DNA from: Tieghemiomyces parasiticus
Taxonomy: Eukaryota > Kickxellomycota > Dimargaritomycetes > Dimargaritales > Dimargaritaceae
NCBI GenBank assembly: GCA_027575765.1
Contig: JANBPT010000297.1
Coordinates: 1-46,748 of the forward strand
Reading direction: 5' to 3'
DNA length: 46,748 nucleotides
Shown: in pieces, positions 10,934 through 23,463 of the stretch
Layout of the letters: every line of letters begins with the position of its first letter
How positions within the stretch are numbered: the stretch's first letter is position 1
Notes under the pieces: generated by a model
What the model saw: the letters and a program-made list of their open reading frames with translations, nothing else
Database searches by the model: none
Told to the model about the DNA's origin: nothing
Translations under genes and position numbers: made by a program

Positions 10934-11006
10934 CTTGATAATGTCAGCTTTTACGATGCTTGGCTCTACACACCCCTTCCTCCAACGCTAACTTGATAAC
11001 GTTAGC
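10934..11006 (+). promoter_or_regulatory. Paired GATAA-containing elements upstream of FAS
   Basis: CTTGATAATGTCAGC (10934-10948) and CTTGATAACGTTAGC (10992-11006) match at 13 of 15 bases and lie 98-170 bases before the FAS ATG. Both contain TGATAA, a GATA-factor-type core. The second also forms a 6-bp inverted repeat with GCTAAC at 10987-10992. A regulatory role is inference. Confidence 0.3.
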
Positions 11007-11103
11007 CTCATTAATCCCCATATTTCGAGTTATCTAACGCTCAGGTCAGCACTATTTCCCCTCTCCACTTTCCATACACTCCCCCACCGCCTTCCCTTCA
11101 GTC

Positions 11104-14100
11104 ATGGTCACTTCCCCTTTACTCTCCACCGGGTATGTGAGCATCCGCGCTCCGACCGAGAAACTTAGCCAGGCGGCCCGTCCGCTAGCAGTCAAGCACG
11201 CCAACGCCGAGGTGTCGATCCTGGTGCCTGGCGTCCTCTGGGTCGCCGCCGAGCAACTGCGAGAGTCGTTCCAGTTCCACCTGACTGACGAGGCCGAGGC
11301 TGAGACGGCCGGGGAGGTCACTGAGCTTGAGCTGGCCGCCCGTTTCCTCTCTTTCTGCGTGACCCAGGCCGCCCAGGCCCGTGCTGAGACGGCCGCGGCA
11401 TTCTATGAGGTGGCTCGCTTGGTGCTAGCCTACATTCGCGGCCGCTTCCTCAAGGGCAATGATATTCACGTTGTAGCGACCTCCACTCTCGACAGCGAGG
11501 CCGCTGTTAAGGCCGTGATTCGTGCCTACGTGGGCGCCCTAACCGCCCTACGCTCGCGTGCCATCACTCGCCCGAGTTCTCGCATCCACCTCCACACAGC
11601 CGCGGAGCCCACCTCCGATCCCGAGGTCGATGGAGCTGATGAGGATCCCAGCTTGGCGGCGGGTACCTCTGCCCTCTTCCTGGCTGCTCGCGAATCGCGC
11701 GCTCGCCTCTTTGCCATCTTTGGCGGCCAGGGGACCTCCAGCGAGTACTTTGATGAGACCCACGACCTGTTTACCACCTACGAGCCACTCCTGCGTCCCT
11801 TTGTCACCCGCATGGCCGACGTGCTGCGTCGCCACGCCGCTGACCCAGCCACGGGCACCATGCACGCTAAGGGCATGGATGTCCTAAGCTGGTTGGAGGA
11901 CCCCGAGACCCAACCTGACGATGAATACCTCGTCTCAGCCCCTGTCAGTCTGGCCCTGATCGGCCTGACCCAGTTTATGCACTACGTTGTCCTGTGCCGC
12001 ACCCTGGACTGGACTCCTGGTCAGGTGCGCGACCACTTCGCGGCCACCACGGGCCACAGCCAGGGCATGATTGCCGCCGCCGTCATCGCCGCCTCTAGCA
12101 GCTGGGAAGAGTTTGAGGCCAACGCCGAGCGGGGCCTGGGCCTCCTCTTTTGGCTTGGCACCCGCGCCCAGCAGGTGTACCCAGCCACTACCCTCAACCC
12201 GGCCATCTTGCAGGACTCGCTCAGTCACAACGAAGGTGCGCCCTCCGTGATGCTATCCATCAGTCACTTGCGTCATGCCGACGTGGTTCAGCATGTCGAG
12301 CTCACCAACTCCCATCTGCCTGAGGACCGCCGTATTCACGTCGCCCTGGTGAACGGCCCACGCTCTACCGTGTGTACGGGTCCCGCCCAGAGCCTGTACG
12401 GCCTCAATCTGCGCCTGCGCAAGATCAAGGCACCCGCGGGCGCCGACCAGGCCCGCGTCCCGTACTCCAAGCGGCCCAGCAAGGTGGCCACCCGCTTCCT
12501 GCCCATCACCGTCCCTTTCCACTCGCCGTACCTGGCCTCCGCTGTGGACCTCGTTGCTCGGGATATTGAGCGTTACGATCTGCGCTTCAAAGCCACCGAT
12601 CTGGCTCTGCCCCTCCTAGCCTCCGATACCGGTGTCGACATGCGCGACGCCGCTGACCAGGATGTAAGCCACGCCATGGTTGTACAGATCTGCACCCTGA
12701 CTACCTACTGGCAGCGCGCTACCGACGTACCCGGCCTGACCCACATCCTAGACTTTGGTCCGGGCGGGCTCTCCGGCATCGGAGGCCTGACCTACCGCAA
12801 CAAGGAAGGCACCGGCGTTCAGGTGGTATTCGCCGGTGCCCTGGCCGGCCCGCGTAAGAATATGTCCTACAAGCCGGCCCTGTTCGACACCCGCCCGGAG
12901 GCCGTGCGCTATTCGCCCGACTGGGCCCGTGACTTCCGTCCTCGTCTGGTGCGCACCACTGGCGACGGCCAGATCCACATCGCCACCCGCATGAGCCGTC
13001 TCCTGGGTAAGCCCCCGCTCATGGTCGCCGGTATGACCCCCAGTACCGTCAGCGACTCGTTCGTGGGCGCTGTGCTCAATGCCGGCTACCATATCGAGCT
13101 GGCTGGCGGCGGTCACTACAATGAACGCGCCCTCCGCCGGCGGGTGGCCGACCTGATGGCACGCATGGAACCGGGCTTGGGAATTACACTCAACATGCTC
13201 TTCCTCAACGCCCGCCAGTGGGCCTTCCAGTTCCCCTTGGTCCAGGCCATGCGCCGGGAGGGTCTGCCCATCGAAGGGGTATGTGTCGCGGCGGGCGTCC
13301 CCTCCCTCAACGTGGCTAATGACATTGTCAGCGAGCTCCGGGCCGCTGGGCTCCGCCATGTTGGGTTCAAGCCCAGCTCCATTGCCACCATCTTGCAGGT
13401 AGTAGCCATCGCCCAACACAACCCGGAAATGCCCATCCTTCTGCAGTGGACCGGCGGTCGCGCTGGTGGGCACCACAGCTACGAAGACTTTTACCAGCCC
13501 ATCCTGGAAACCTACGCCGCCATCCGCGAGCAGCCCAACCTGGTCCTCGTGGCCGGGTCTGGATTCGGCGGGGCTGACGACACGTTGCCTTACCTCACCG
13601 GTGACTGGAGCCGCGCTTTCGATTACCCACCCATGCCCTATGACGGGATCCTGCTGGGTTCGCGCATGATGGTGGCCCAGGAAGGCACCGCCTCGCAGGC
13701 CACCAAGGAGGCCATCGTGGCCGCCCCGGGTATCACCCAGGACGCCGAGTGGGAACAGACCTACGAGCGCCCCACCGGCGGCGTGGTCACCGTCAACTCC
13801 GAGCTGGGCGAGCCGATCCACAAGCTGGCCACCCGCGGCGTGCTTCTGTGGAAGGAGCTGGACGAGACCATTTTTAACCTGCCGCGCGACAAGCGCTTGC
13901 CGGCCCTACTTGCCAAGAAAGATTATATTATTGGCCGCCTTAACGCCGACTCTCAGAAGCCGTGGTTCGGTCGCAAGGCCGACGGAACCGTGGCGGACCT
14001 GCCCGAGATGACCTACCGCGAGGTAGTGGACCGCCTGGTTGAGCTTATGTTTGTGCGGAAGGAGACCCGCTGGATCGACCCTTCGCTGCGCAACCTGGTC

Positions 14101-17100
14101 GGCGACTTTCTGCGCCGTGTGGAGGACCGCTTTAGCCGCGTCGCCCGCGAGTCGCTCCTGCAGACCTACGACCCGCTCAGCACAGATCCCTGCCAGTTCT
14201 TGGCTGACACTTTCTGGCCGGCCTTCCCGGCCGCCCGCGACCAGCTGCTGACCTCGGAAGACGTGCTCTACTTCATCACCCTCTGTCGTCGCCGCGGCCA
14301 GAAGCCTGTGCCGTTTATTCCGGTACTAGACAAGGACTTTGACGTGTGGTTTAAGAAGGACTCGCTGTGGCAGTCTGAGGATCTAGCCGCGGTGGTCGAC
14401 GAAGATGTTGGCCGGGTGTGTATCCTGCAAGGCCCCATCGCGGTGCGCTACGCCACCAGCACTGACCAGCCCGCTGGTGAAATTCTGGGCGATATTTACA
14501 CCGCCCACCGGGCTGCACTCAAGGACCGCTACTACGATAACCGTGATGACGCGATCCCCACCGTCGAATACCTCGGGGCCCGCGCCGAAGTTGCCACCCC
14601 TTCATCCGCCCCGACGGCCGTCACTGTCCTCGACCAGTCTGCCCGCACCCGCGTCTTCTCTCTGGACAAGGCTGACGTGCCCACTACCGATACCTGGCTT
14701 GAACTCCTCGCCGGTCCGGACTATAGCTGGTTGCGCGCCCTCCTCACCGCCCCATTCGTGGTGCAAACCAAACAGTACGCTGACAACCCACTGCGCCGAC
14801 TCTTGGCCCCACGCCGTGGCCAGACGGCCACGGTTCGCTACGGGGCCCCTGGCCAGCCCAAGGAGCTCAGCGTCACCCAGGCCACAGGGTCCCGACAGGA
14901 ACCCTACCTAGCCGTGTGCGCCCACGTCCACCCGGACGGCCGTACCCTCGAGGTCACCGTTAACGAACGCCGCGATGGGGCACTGGTACCTCTTCGGCTC
15001 CTCTTCTCCTACGTCCCGGCCCGTCCCTACGCCCTGGTGCAGGAGGTTATGGAGGGTCGTAACGAGCGCATCAAGGCCTTCTACTACCATCTGTGGTTTG
15101 GAACCCCAGAAGTGGCCGAGCTTGATGTAAGCCCTGACCACCAGTTCGTCGCCCGCGGCGAGCGCGTGGACCGCAAGGATATCCAGGCCTTCTGCCGCGC
15201 CGTGGGTAACCAGGCCGAATGGTACGTCGACCGTGGCCAGCCCGACTTACCAGCTCCCGTGGACTTTGCTATCGTGGTCGGGTGGCAGGCCATCATCAAG
15301 GCGCTGTTCCCGCGCTTCATCAACGGCGACCTGCTCCGCCTGGTGCACCTGGGCAACGGATTCCGCCTTGTCGAACCGGCCGAGCCCCTCCGGGCTGGCG
15401 ATGTCGTTGACACCGTGGCCACCTTGCAGGCCGTGGTCAACACCGACGCTGGTAAGCTGGTCGAGGTCCTGGGCGTGATTGAGCGCGCTGGTAAGCCCGT
15501 CATGGAGGTCACCAGCCGATTCCTGTATCGCGGCCACTTCACCGACCACGCGCGTACCTTCCGCCGTACCACCGAAACCCCCGTGGAGGTGCGGCTGGAG
15601 ACCCCCAAGGACCTGGCCGTGCTGCGTGCCAAGGAATGGCTCGCGTGGCACGAGGAGGAGAACCTGGACGCCCTGCTAGCCACCCCTTGCGTCCTCACTT
15701 TCCGCCTCCAGACTCATACCGAATTCCGCGACCGCACCACCTTCGCCCGCGTGCGTACCACGGGCCCGGTTACTGTGTTCACGTCGGCCAAGGTCCCCGT
15801 GCAGGTGGCTGAAGTTGACTATACCGCCAGCGGGACCGTAGGTAACCCCGTACTGGCCTACCTCCAACGCGCCGGACACCCCATCGAGCAGCCCACCAAC
15901 TTCCCTAGTGGGGGCTACTCTGTGATGCCCGTGGGCGAGGAGTTCTCGTCGGTAGTGCACGCCCCGGCCTCCAACACGGCCTACGCTCACGTGTCCGGTG
16001 ACTACAACCCCATCCACGTCAACCCGTACTTCAGCGACCTGGCTGGCCTGCCCGGAACTATTACCCACGGGATGTGGACCAGTGCCTCCACCCGTAAGTT
16101 CGTGGAGACCTTCGCCGCCGACAACCACCCGGCCCGTGTGACGGGCTACCACGTCAACTTCCAGGGTATGGTCCTGCCCTCCGACCGCTTGGAAACCAAG
16201 CTGGCCCACGTGGGTATGAAGAACGGTAAGAAGCTAATCCGCGTCGAAACCGTTAACCAGCGCGGCGAGGTAGTGCTGGACGGAACCGCCGAAGTGGACC
16301 AGCCCGTGACCGCCTATGTGTTCACCGGCCAGGGCTCGCAGGAGCAAGGCATGGGCATGACCCTCTACGAGAGTTCGGAGGTGGCCCGCTCGATCTGGGA
16401 CCGCGCCGACGCCCACTTCATGACCAACTACGGCGTCTCCATCCTTGAGATTGTGCGGACCAACCCGGCCACTAAGACGGTGCACTTTGGCGGTGCCAAG
16501 GGCCAGCGCATCCGCACCAACTACCTCCGCATGACTTATGAGGTCGCCGACGAGTCCGGTGTCGTCCAGACCCGCTCTCTGTTCCCGGAAGTCACCGAGG
16601 ACACGCCGTTCTACACGTTCACCGCACCCAACGGCCTGCTCTCAGCCACCCAGTTCACCCAGCCCGCACTGACCTTGATGGAGCGTGCGGCCTTCGAGGA
16701 TATGCGCAGTAAGGGCCTGGTGCAACGCGACGCCTGCTTCGCTGGGCACTCCCTCGGCGAGTATGCTGCCCTTGCCGCTATCGGCGACCTTCCCCTCGAG
16801 CGCCTAGTGGACGTCGTGTTCTACCGCGGCATGACCATGCAGGCTGCCGTGGCCCGTGACGCCGAGGGCCGCTCCGACTACGGTATGTGCGCCGTGAACC
16901 CGCGCCGTCTAGGCCCGGCGTTCGACGAGACCATTCTGCGCTACATTGTCGACACCATCGCCGAGACCAGCGCCGGCCTTCTCGAGATTGTCAACTACAA
17001 CGTGGAGAACTGGCAGTACATCGTGTCGGGCGAGTTGCGCAACCTGGATGCCCTCGCGCAAGTGCTCAACTTTTTGCGCCAGGCTAAGCTCGACCTCGCC

Positions 17101-20100
17101 CAGCTGTTGGCCGACACTCCCCTGGAGGAGGTGAAGAAGCAGCTCGTCGAGATTGTGAGGCAGTCCTTGGATCGCGTGGCCGAGCGCAAGGCCGCGAATG
17201 ACGGCCGTGTGCTCCTGGAGCGCGGCTACGCCACCATCCCCCTCCAGGGCATCGACGTGCCCTTCCACTCCTCCTTCCTGCTCAACGGCGTGGGCCCCTT
17301 CCGCGCCTATCTGACTAAGCGTCTGGCCCCGTCCTTCGTTAACGTGCAACTGCTCAGCGGAAAGTACATCCCCAACTTGACCGCCCAGCCCTTCTCGTTG
17401 TCCAAGGATTACATCACGATGGTCTACAAGCAGACCGACAGCCACCGCCTCGCCAAGGTGCTAGACCAATGGGACTCCAAGTCCGGGTACGCCTCGCCGA
17501 GCGAACAGCAGCGCCTGGGCTTCACTTTGCTCATCGAGCTGCTGGCCTACCAGTTCGCCTCGCCCGTCCGCTGGATTGAGACTCAGGACCAGCTCTTCAA
17601 GCGGTTCGGCGTGGAGCGGCTTATTGAAGTTGGTCCCACCCCAACCCTGTGCGGCATGGCCGAGCGCACCCTCAAGTTCAAGTACGAAGCCTACGATGAC
17701 GCCATGACCTTCCAGCGTGTCAACCTCTGCTATGCCAAGCATCCCAAGGAGATTTACTACGCATTCGACCCGGTCGCTGAGCCAGAACCGGAAGCCGCCC
17801 CCGCTGCCGCTCCGGCTCCGGCCGCGGCCGCGGCCCCTGCCCCCGTTGCGGCCGCCCCCGCTGCTCCGCAGGCCCCTGTGGCCGCTGCCGCCAGTGTCGA
17901 GGACGTCCCGCTCACGGCGGTTGAGGTCCTGCACGCCACCATCGCGCAGAAGCTCAAGAAGGGCCTAGGCGACATTGCCCTGGGCAAGGCCATCAAGGAC
18001 CTGGTGGGCGGTAAGTCCACCCTTCAGAACGAGATTTTGGGCGACCTCCAGAAAGAGTTTGGCAGCAACGTGCCTGAGAAGTCCGAGGAGATTCCGCTCG
18101 ATGAGCTAGGCGAGGCCCTGGGCAGTGGCGGTGCCTTCACCGGTGACCTGGGTAAGCATACGAGCTCGCTGGTGGCCAAAATGATGAGTGCCAAGATGCC
18201 CGGTGGGTTCAACCTCACCTCTGCTAAGCAGTACCTGTCCGGCACCTACGGCCTGGGCCCGCAGCGCACCGCGGGCGTCCTCCTCGTGGCCGTGACCATG
18301 GAGCCCGCTGCTCGCTTGGCCAGCGAGGCCGACGCCCGCACCTGGCTGGATTCCGTTGTGTCCGCCTACGCGGCCCGCCAAGGCATCACGCTGACTCCGG
18401 GCGGCAGTGGGGGCGCCAGCAGTTCCGGCTCCAGTGGCACCGTGGTCGACAGTGCCGAACTGGTGGCTATGCAGACCCGCCAGGACGACTTTGTACGTCA
18501 GCAGCTGGCCGTCCTGGCCCGCTATCTTAAGGTGGACCTGCGCGACGGTCACCGCCAGCTTGCGGCCGAGCAGACCCGCGCCGCCCAGCTCCAGTCCGAG
18601 CTTGACCTGTGGCTGGCCGAGCACGGTGACGCTTACGCCGAGGGCATTCGTCCCATCTTTGACCCCTACAAGGCCCGCGTCTTTGATTCCTATTGGAACT
18701 GGGCCCGCCAGGACGCCCTCCTCCTCTACTTCGACATTGTGTTTGGCCGCCTCACTGACGTGGATCGTGACGTGACCGCTCAATGCCTACACGTCATGAA
18801 TCGGACCGATCCCGGTTTCCTGCGCTACATGGACTACCACATCCGCCAGATGCCACAGGATAGCGAGACCTACCGCCGCGCCCGCGACCTGGCCACCATG
18901 CTGCGCGAGAACTGCAAGGACGTGCTCAACCTGGCCCCCGTGTACAAGGACGTAGCCTTCCCCACCGCCCCACTCACTACCATTACCGCTGAAGGTCGCA
19001 TCGAGTATTGCGAGGCCCCTCGCGAGGGCCTGCGTAAGCTGGAGGACTACGTGAGCGAGATGGCCCGCGGGTCCGCCCTGGGTACCTTCGCCAGTCGCCA
19101 GCGCGTACAGTATAATTTGGGTCGCATCTACCGTCTGGTCCAGGGCCAGACCCGCCTCAAGCCCCGTAACCGTGCGGCGATCAAAAACATGTATGGCGAG
19201 ATTGTGCGCGCCCTGCACATGAACGCCGGCGTCACCAGCGGTCGTTCGCGTTCAGTCAACCCGCGCGGGGCCTCGACCTCCAGGACGATCGGTGCTAGCC
19301 GTCGCCGCCGCCCTTCCATCTCCGCTACCACGGACACCGCCGGCGTCGTTCCCCGCGTCCCCAAGCCCGCCGCGGCTAACATTCCGTACCTGCACCTCCG
19401 CCGCAAAACCCCCACCGGTGAATGGGCTTACAATGCGACCCTCACCCACGAGTACCTCGAGGTACTGGGCACCATGGCCCGCGACGGACTCACATTCGAG
19501 AACAAGATGGTGCTGGTCACCGGCTGCGGTCGCGGCTCCATCGGCGCCGAGATCCTCAAGGGCCTGCTCTCGGGTGGCGCTCAAGTGGTGGTGACCACGT
19601 CGCGCTACAACCGCGCGGCCACCAGCTACTACCAGAGCATCTACCACCGCCACGGGTCCAAGGGCTCGACCCTGGTCGTGGTACCCTTCAACCAGGGCTC
19701 GGCCCAGGATGTGGCGGCCCTGGTAGATTTCATCTACTCGACCGACAAGGCTACCGGTGGACTCGGCTGGGACCTGGACTACATTGTGCCCTTTGCCGCC
19801 ATCCCGGAGAACGGCCGTGAAATTAGCGACCTGGACTCCAAGTCCGAGCTGGCTCACCGCGCTATGCTCACCAACCTGCTGCGCTTGCTGGGCCACGTAA
19901 AGACCCACAAGCTGCGTCGCGGTAGCGACACCCGTCCGGCCCAGGTCATCCTGCCGCTGTCCCCGAACCACGGCACCTTCGGCAGCGACGGCCTTTACTC
20001 CGAGTCCAAGTTGGGTCTTGAGACCTTGTTCAACCGCTGGCACTCGGAGAGCTGGGGCAGTTACCTGACCATCACTGGTGCTGTCATCGGCTGGACCCGC

Positions 20101-23100
20101 GGCACGGGCCTGATGGCCCCCAACAACCTGATTGCCCAGGGCCTGGAGGCGCTGGGCGTGCGCACCTTCTCGGCTCAGGAAATGTCTTTCAACCTCCTAG
20201 GTCTAATGCACCCGCGCCTTGCTGCCCGTGCCCAGCACGAGCCCGTGTGGGCCGATCTTAACGGCTGCCTGCAGTTCATCCCCGACCTGCAGGCCGTCAC
20301 CCGTCGCCTGCGCGCTGAACTCACCGCCACCGCGGACCTGCGTCGCGCCGTCAAGGCCGAGGCCACGCTGGACTTCCAGGCCGCCCAAGGCGCCGAGGCC
20401 GAGCGGGCCTACCAGCGCCGCATGGTCACCCCCCGCGCCAACCTCAAATTCTCCTTCCCCGAACTCAAGGCATACGACGGCCTGGCCCACCTGCGCCACC
20501 TCCAGGGTATGCTGGATTTGGACAACGTGGTGGTCGTGACCGGATACAGTGAGGTGGGCCCCTACGGTAACTCGCGTACCCGCTGGGAGATGGAAGCCTT
20601 CGGCGAATTCTCCCTGGAGGGCTGCATTGAGATGGCCTGGATCATGGGCTACATCCGTCACCACACTGGTCCGCTGCCTGGTGGTAAGGGCCCCTACTCC
20701 GGCTGGGTCGACGCCAAGACCCTTGAGCCTGTGCGTGACGTAGACGTCAAGACGCGCTACGAGGCACAGATCCTGGCCCACACGGGTATCCGCCTCATTG
20801 AACCCGAACTGGTTGCCGGGTACCAGCCCGAGAAGAAGCTCATCCTCCGCGAGGTGGTCATCGACCACGACCTCGAGCCGTTCGAGGCCAGCCCCGAGGA
20901 GGCTGCCCAGTTCGTGGCCCAGAACGGCGAGTTTGTCGACGTGGCCGAGCACGCCGAGACGGGCCAGTTCCAGGTCCGCTTCCGCAAGGGCGCCACACTC
21001 ATGGTGCCCAAGGCCCTACGCTTCGACCGCCTGGTGGCCGGTCAGATCCCTACCGGCTGGGACGCCGCACGCTACGGCGTGCCCCAAGAAATTATCGACC
21101 AGGTCGACCGTATCACCCTGTTCGTACTGGTCGCCACCGTCGAGTCCCTGGTGGCCTCCGGTATCACCGACCCGTACGAATTCTACAAGTACGTTCACGT
21201 CAGTGAGGTGGGCAACTGTTGCGGGTCCGGTGTGGGTGGCATGTACTCGCTGTCCAAGATGTACCGTGACCGTCTGCTGGACAAGCCCGTCCAGAATGAC
21301 ATTCTGCAGGAGACCTTCATCAACACCATGGCCGCCTGGGTCAACCTGCTCCTGCTGTCCTCGTCGGGTCCCATCAAGACCCCCGTGGGCGCCTGCGCCA
21401 CCGCCGTCGAGTCGGTCGAGCTGGGTGTCGAAACCATCCAGAGTGGCAAGGCCAAGATCGTGCTGGTCGGTGGTTACGATGACTTCCAGGAGGAGGGTTC
21501 GTACGAGTTTGGTAACATGAAGGCCACCAGCAGCACCGACGAGGAGTTCAAGCGCGGCCGCACCCCGCAGGAGATGTCGCGCCCGGCTACCACCACCCGC
21601 TCCGGGTTCATGGAGTCGTTCGGTGCTGGTATCGAAGTGCTCATGTCAGCCTCCGTGGCCCTGGAGATGGGTGTTCCCGTGTACGGCATCATTGCCCTGA
21701 CCAACACCGCCACCGATAAGGAGGGTCGCTCAGTGCCCGCGCCAGGCCAGGGTATCCTGACCACCGCGCGCGAGATTACCGAGGACGTCAAGTCCCCGCT
21801 CCTCGACATCAAGTACCGCCGTCGCCAGCTCGACCTGCGCCGCCGCCAGATCAAGGACTGGGTCGAGGCTGAGTACGCCTACCTCGAGGAAGAAGTGGCC
21901 CAGCGCCGCCAGGGTTCCGCACAAGACGACGAGGTGTCCGAGACCGATTTCGTTGCCTCCCGCACCCGCCACATCGCCGAGTCGGCCCGTCGCCAGGAGA
22001 AGGAGGCTTTGCAGCTCTGGGGCAACTTCTTCTATCGCCGCCAGCCTGAGATTAGTCCGCTGCGTGGTGCCCTGGCCAGCTTCGGCCTTACCATCGACGA
22101 CGTGGGCGTGGCTTCTTTCCACGGTACTAGCACGAAGGCCAACGACAAGAACGAATCTGAGGTGCTCAACAAACAGTTCGCCCATCTGGGCCGGGCTGTA
22201 GGCAACGCCTGCCCCAGCATCTTCCAGAAGTATTTGACAGGCCACCCCAAGGGCGCCGCCGCCGCCTGGATGCTTAACGGCGTCCTCCAGGTCCTCCAGA
22301 CCGGCATTATCCCGGGCAACCGTAACGCCGACAACATCGACGCCGCCCTGCGTCCCTACGAGTACGTTCTCTACCCGAGCCGTAGCATCCACACCGACGG
22401 TGTCAAGGCTGGCCTGCTCAAGTCGTTCGGGTTCGGTCAGGTGGGAGGCGAGGTCCTGGTCATCCACCCAGACTACCTGTTCGGTGCCCTTGACCGCGCC
22501 ACTTACGAGGCCTACCGCACCAAGAACCGTCGCCGCGAGGCCGTAGCCTACCGTTACTGGCACGATGCCATGGCTGGCGTCTCCCCGCTGTTCCGCGCCA
22601 AGACTGAGGCCCCCTACTCCGCTGCCTTGGAAAGCGCCGTGTACCTCAACCCACTGGCCCGCGCTGACTACAGCGCCCCGAAGGGTACCTACGTGTTTAA
22701 AGACAACGCCGGCACGACTGCCCGTCCCGCAACTGACCCGGAGGCGACCGCCCAGGTCCTCCGCAAGCTGGCCACCGGCACGACGCCCGAGGGCGACCGT
22801 GGGGTCGGCGTGGACGTCGAGCTTCTTTCCGCCGTGAATGTGGACAACGCCACCTTTGTCGAGCGTAACTTCACTGACCGCGAGGTGGCCTACTGCCGTG
22901 GTCGCCCAGATTCCCAGGCCAGTTTTGCCGGTCGCTGGTCGGCCAAGGAGGCCGTCATCAAGGCGGTCACCTCTTACGCGAACCGTCCCGTCTTCACCCA
23001 AGGCGCTGCCGCTCCGCTCAAGGACATTGAGATTCTGTCTACCGAGTCCGGTGCGCCCGAGGTCGTGTTCCACGGTGAAGCCCGGCGCGTCGCCCACGAG

Positions 23101-23196
23101 GCCGGGGTCCGCCGTGTCAAGGTGTCCATCAGCCACTCGGGTGAGTATGCTGTGGCCCTGGCCCTGGCCTCGGACGGTTCTGCCGCCGCTGAGTAG
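11104..23196 (+). CDS. Fungal type I fatty acid synthase, beta and alpha halves fused in one 4030-residue chain
   Basis: An uninterrupted 12.1-kb frame encodes the whole cytosolic FAS that makes palmitoyl/stearoyl-CoA from acetyl- and malonyl-CoA. Domain order is beta then alpha. Acetyltransferase: S319 in GHSQG and H473 in VPFHSP. FMN enoyl reductase: from about 630, [14 protein letters not shown] and [13 protein letters not shown]. Hot-dog dehydratase: D1633 and H1638 in DYNPIH. Malonyl/palmitoyl transferase: S1883 in [12 protein letters not shown] and H2055. An Ala/Pro linker at about 2225-2262 leads to the acyl carrier domain with phosphopantetheine serine S2305 ([13 protein letters not shown]). 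Ketoreductase follows (GCGRGSIG near 2808; Y2965/K2969 YxxxK), then ketosynthase C3431, H3673 and H3714, and the C-terminal phosphopantetheinyl transferase (D3904, E3949 in WSAKEA). All key residues are present. One-chain FAS is known in basidiomycetes and other fungi; ascomycetes use two genes. The gene has no introns, unlike several neighbours. Confidence 0.98.
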   Translation: MVTSPLLSTGYVSIRAPTEKLSQAARPLAVKHANAEVSILVPGVLWVAAEQLRESFQFHLTDEAEAETAGEVTELELAARFLSFCVTQAAQARAETAAAFYEVARLVLAYIRGRFLKGNDIHVVATSTLDSEAAVKAVIRAYVGALTALRSRAITRPSSRIHLHTAAEPTSDPEVDGADEDPSLAAGTSALFLAARESRARLFAIFGGQGTSSEYFDETHDLFTTYEPLLRPFVTRMADVLRRHAADPATGTMHAKGMDVLSWLEDPETQPDDEYLVSAPVSLALIGLTQFMHYVVLCRTLDWTPGQVRDHFAATTGHSQGMIAAAVIAASSSWEEFEANAERGLGLLFWLGTRAQQVYPATTLNPAILQDSLSHNEGAPSVMLSISHLRHADVVQHVELTNSHLPEDRRIHVALVNGPRSTVCTGPAQSLYGLNLRLRKIKAPAGADQARVPYSKRPSKVATRFLPITVPFHSPYLASAVDLVARDIERYDLRFKATDLALPLLASDTGVDMRDAADQDVSHAMVVQICTLTTYWQRATDVPGLTHILDFGPGGLSGIGGLTYRNKEGTGVQVVFAGALAGPRKNMSYKPALFDTRPEAVRYSPDWARDFRPRLVRTTGDGQIHIATRMSRLLGKPPLMVAGMTPSTVSDSFVGAVLNAGYHIELAGGGHYNERALRRRVADLMARMEPGLGITLNMLFLNARQWAFQFPLVQAMRREGLPIEGVCVAAGVPSLNVANDIVSELRAAGLRHVGFKPSSIATILQVVAIAQHNPEMPILLQWTGGRAGGHHSYEDFYQPILETYAAIREQPNLVLVAGSGFGGADDTLPYLTGDWSRAFDYPPMPYDGILLGSRMMVAQEGTASQATKEAIVAAPGITQDAEWEQTYERPTGGVVTVNSELGEPIHKLATRGVLLWKELDETIFNLPRDKRLPALLAKKDYIIGRLNADSQKPWFGRKADGTVADLPEMTYREVVDRLVELMFVRKETRWIDPSLRNLVGDFLRRVEDRFSRVARESLLQTYDPLSTDPCQFLADTFWPAFPAARDQLLTSEDVLYFITLCRRRGQKPVPFIPVLDKDFDVWFKKDSLWQSEDLAAVVDEDVGRVCILQGPIAVRYATSTDQPAGEILGDIYTAHRAALKDRYYDNRDDAIPTVEYLGARAEVATPSSAPTAVTVLDQSARTRVFSLDKADVPTTDTWLELLAGPDYSWLRALLTAPFVVQTKQYADNPLRRLLAPRRGQTATVRYGAPGQPKELSVTQATGSRQEPYLAVCAHVHPDGRTLEVTVNERRDGALVPLRLLFSYVPARPYALVQEVMEGRNERIKAFYYHLWFGTPEVAELDVSPDHQFVARGERVDRKDIQAFCRAVGNQAEWYVDRGQPDLPAPVDFAIVVGWQAIIKALFPRFINGDLLRLVHLGNGFRLVEPAEPLRAGDVVDTVATLQAVVNTDAGKLVEVLGVIERAGKPVMEVTSRFLYRGHFTDHARTFRRTTETPVEVRLETPKDLAVLRAKEWLAWHEEENLDALLATPCVLTFRLQTHTEFRDRTTFARVRTTGPVTVFTSAKVPVQVAEVDYTASGTVGNPVLAYLQRAGHPIEQPTNFPSGGYSVMPVGEEFSSVVHAPASNTAYAHVSGDYNPIHVNPYFSDLAGLPGTITHGMWTSASTRKFVETFAADNHPARVTGYHVNFQGMVLPSDRLETKLAHVGMKNGKKLIRVETVNQRGEVVLDGTAEVDQPVTAYVFTGQGSQEQGMGMTLYESSEVARSIWDRADAHFMTNYGVSILEIVRTNPATKTVHFGGAKGQRIRTNYLRMTYEVADESGVVQTRSLFPEVTEDTPFYTFTAPNGLLSATQFTQPALTLMERAAFEDMRSKGLVQRDACFAGHSLGEYAALAAIGDLPLERLVDVVFYRGMTMQAAVARDAEGRSDYGMCAVNPRRLGPAFDETILRYIVDTIAETSAGLLEIVNYNVENWQYIVSGELRNLDALAQVLNFLRQAKLDLAQLLADTPLEEVKKQLVEIVRQSLDRVAERKAANDGRVLLERGYATIPLQGIDVPFHSSFLLNGVGPFRAYLTKRLAPSFVNVQLLSGKYIPNLTAQPFSLSKDYITMVYKQTDSHRLAKVLDQWDSKSGYASPSEQQRLGFTLLIELLAYQFASPVRWIETQDQLFKRFGVERLIEVGPTPTLCGMAERTLKFKYEAYDDAMTFQRVNLCYAKHPKEIYYAFDPVAEPEPEAAPAAAPAPAAAAAPAPVAAAPAAPQAPVAAAASVEDVPLTAVEVLHATIAQKLKKGLGDIALGKAIKDLVGGKSTLQNEILGDLQKEFGSNVPEKSEEIPLDELGEALGSGGAFTGDLGKHTSSLVAKMMSAKMPGGFNLTSAKQYLSGTYGLGPQRTAGVLLVAVTMEPAARLASEADARTWLDSVVSAYAARQGITLTPGGSGGASSSGSSGTVVDSAELVAMQTRQDDFVRQQLAVLARYLKVDLRDGHRQLAAEQTRAAQLQSELDLWLAEHGDAYAEGIRPIFDPYKARVFDSYWNWARQDALLLYFDIVFGRLTDVDRDVTAQCLHVMNRTDPGFLRYMDYHIRQMPQDSETYRRARDLATMLRENCKDVLNLAPVYKDVAFPTAPLTTITAEGRIEYCEAPREGLRKLEDYVSEMARGSALGTFASRQRVQYNLGRIYRLVQGQTRLKPRNRAAIKNMYGEIVRALHMNAGVTSGRSRSVNPRGASTSRTIGASRRRRPSISATTDTAGVVPRVPKPAAANIPYLHLRRKTPTGEWAYNATLTHEYLEVLGTMARDGLTFENKMVLVTGCGRGSIGAEILKGLLSGGAQVVVTTSRYNRAATSYYQSIYHRHGSKGSTLVVVPFNQGSAQDVAALVDFIYSTDKATGGLGWDLDYIVPFAAIPENGREISDLDSKSELAHRAMLTNLLRLLGHVKTHKLRRGSDTRPAQVILPLSPNHGTFGSDGLYSESKLGLETLFNRWHSESWGSYLTITGAVIGWTRGTGLMAPNNLIAQGLEALGVRTFSAQEMSFNLLGLMHPRLAARAQHEPVWADLNGCLQFIPDLQAVTRRLRAELTATADLRRAVKAEATLDFQAAQGAEAERAYQRRMVTPRANLKFSFPELKAYDGLAHLRHLQGMLDLDNVVVVTGYSEVGPYGNSRTRWEMEAFGEFSLEGCIEMAWIMGYIRHHTGPLPGGKGPYSGWVDAKTLEPVRDVDVKTRYEAQILAHTGIRLIEPELVAGYQPEKKLILREVVIDHDLEPFEASPEEAAQFVAQNGEFVDVAEHAETGQFQVRFRKGATLMVPKALRFDRLVAGQIPTGWDAARYGVPQEIIDQVDRITLFVLVATVESLVASGITDPYEFYKYVHVSEVGNCCGSGVGGMYSLSKMYRDRLLDKPVQNDILQETFINTMAAWVNLLLLSSSGPIKTPVGACATAVESVELGVETIQSGKAKIVLVGGYDDFQEEGSYEFGNMKATSSTDEEFKRGRTPQEMSRPATTTRSGFMESFGAGIEVLMSASVALEMGVPVYGIIALTNTATDKEGRSVPAPGQGILTTAREITEDVKSPLLDIKYRRRQLDLRRRQIKDWVEAEYAYLEEEVAQRRQGSAQDDEVSETDFVASRTRHIAESARRQEKEALQLWGNFFYRRQPEISPLRGALASFGLTIDDVGVASFHGTSTKANDKNESEVLNKQFAHLGRAVGNACPSIFQKYLTGHPKGAAAAWMLNGVLQVLQTGIIPGNRNADNIDAALRPYEYVLYPSRSIHTDGVKAGLLKSFGFGQVGGEVLVIHPDYLFGALDRATYEAYRTKNRRREAVAYRYWHDAMAGVSPLFRAKTEAPYSAALESAVYLNPLARADYSAPKGTYVFKDNAGTTARPATDPEATAQVLRKLATGTTPEGDRGVGVDVELLSAVNVDNATFVERNFTDREVAYCRGRPDSQASFAGRWSAKEAVIKAVTSYANRPVFTQGAAAPLKDIEILSTESGAPEVVFHGEARRVAHEAGVRRVKVSISHSGEYAVALALASDGSAAAE

Positions 23197-23235
23197 GGTT
23201 CCTGATTAGGGCTCACCCAGTTAAGCATTTTTAGG

Positions 23236-23250
23236 TATATATATATATAT
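23236..23250. repeat. (TA)n tract after FAS
   Basis: A short TA dinucleotide run about 40 bases after the FAS stop, in the spacer between the convergent FAS and AP-2 sigma genes. It probably falls in the FAS 3' untranslated region. Confidence 0.6.
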
Positions 23251-23463
23251 TCTCGTATCCATTTCATTCATTAATGCCAACTTTTAGTCTCTCACAGAGC
23301 TAGATCCCTTGTGCCTTAAGGCTTGCTGTTTACTTTTTTTTCACATCTACATCCCAGATGCCGATTACTAAACTGCCCAATTATCAATCTACGAACGTGT
23401 CCCATGAGTCTAGATTACATGTGGATTTATGGGTAGAAAATGGGGGTTGATGTTGCCCATCTC

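Larger units (their letters stand above)
6345..11103. other. 4.76-kb region without a convincing gene
   Basis: Open frames here are short, in mixed frames and lack the C-ending codon bias of the real genes. AATAAA at 6537-6542 probably ends the aminotransferase transcript. Visible structure includes a 13-base C run (6676-6688), an 11-base T run (9006-9016), a 9-base G run near 9418, a nested inverted repeat at 9142-9172 and a TATA-like element at 8126-8133 followed by a short possible exon. From about 9800 the + strand becomes strongly pyrimidine-rich, as in leaders elsewhere in the window, so the FAS transcript or promoter may extend well upstream of its ATG. I see no transposase, reverse transcriptase or tRNA. 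Confidence 0.55.

Noticed and set aside
6345..11103. Transposon, CRISPR array or rRNA genes in the long gaps
   Set aside because: No transposase or reverse-transcriptase motifs, no terminal repeats, no regularly spaced repeats and no rRNA signatures were found on reading both strands.
21730..23136. 468-codon open frame antisense to FAS (and similar ones at 12748-13821, 2657-3643 and 39966-41135)
   Set aside because: These mirror real exons. Strong C-ending codon bias removes stop codons from one antisense frame, and the predicted peptides are low-complexity Gly/Val/His/Leu-rich sequence with no known family.
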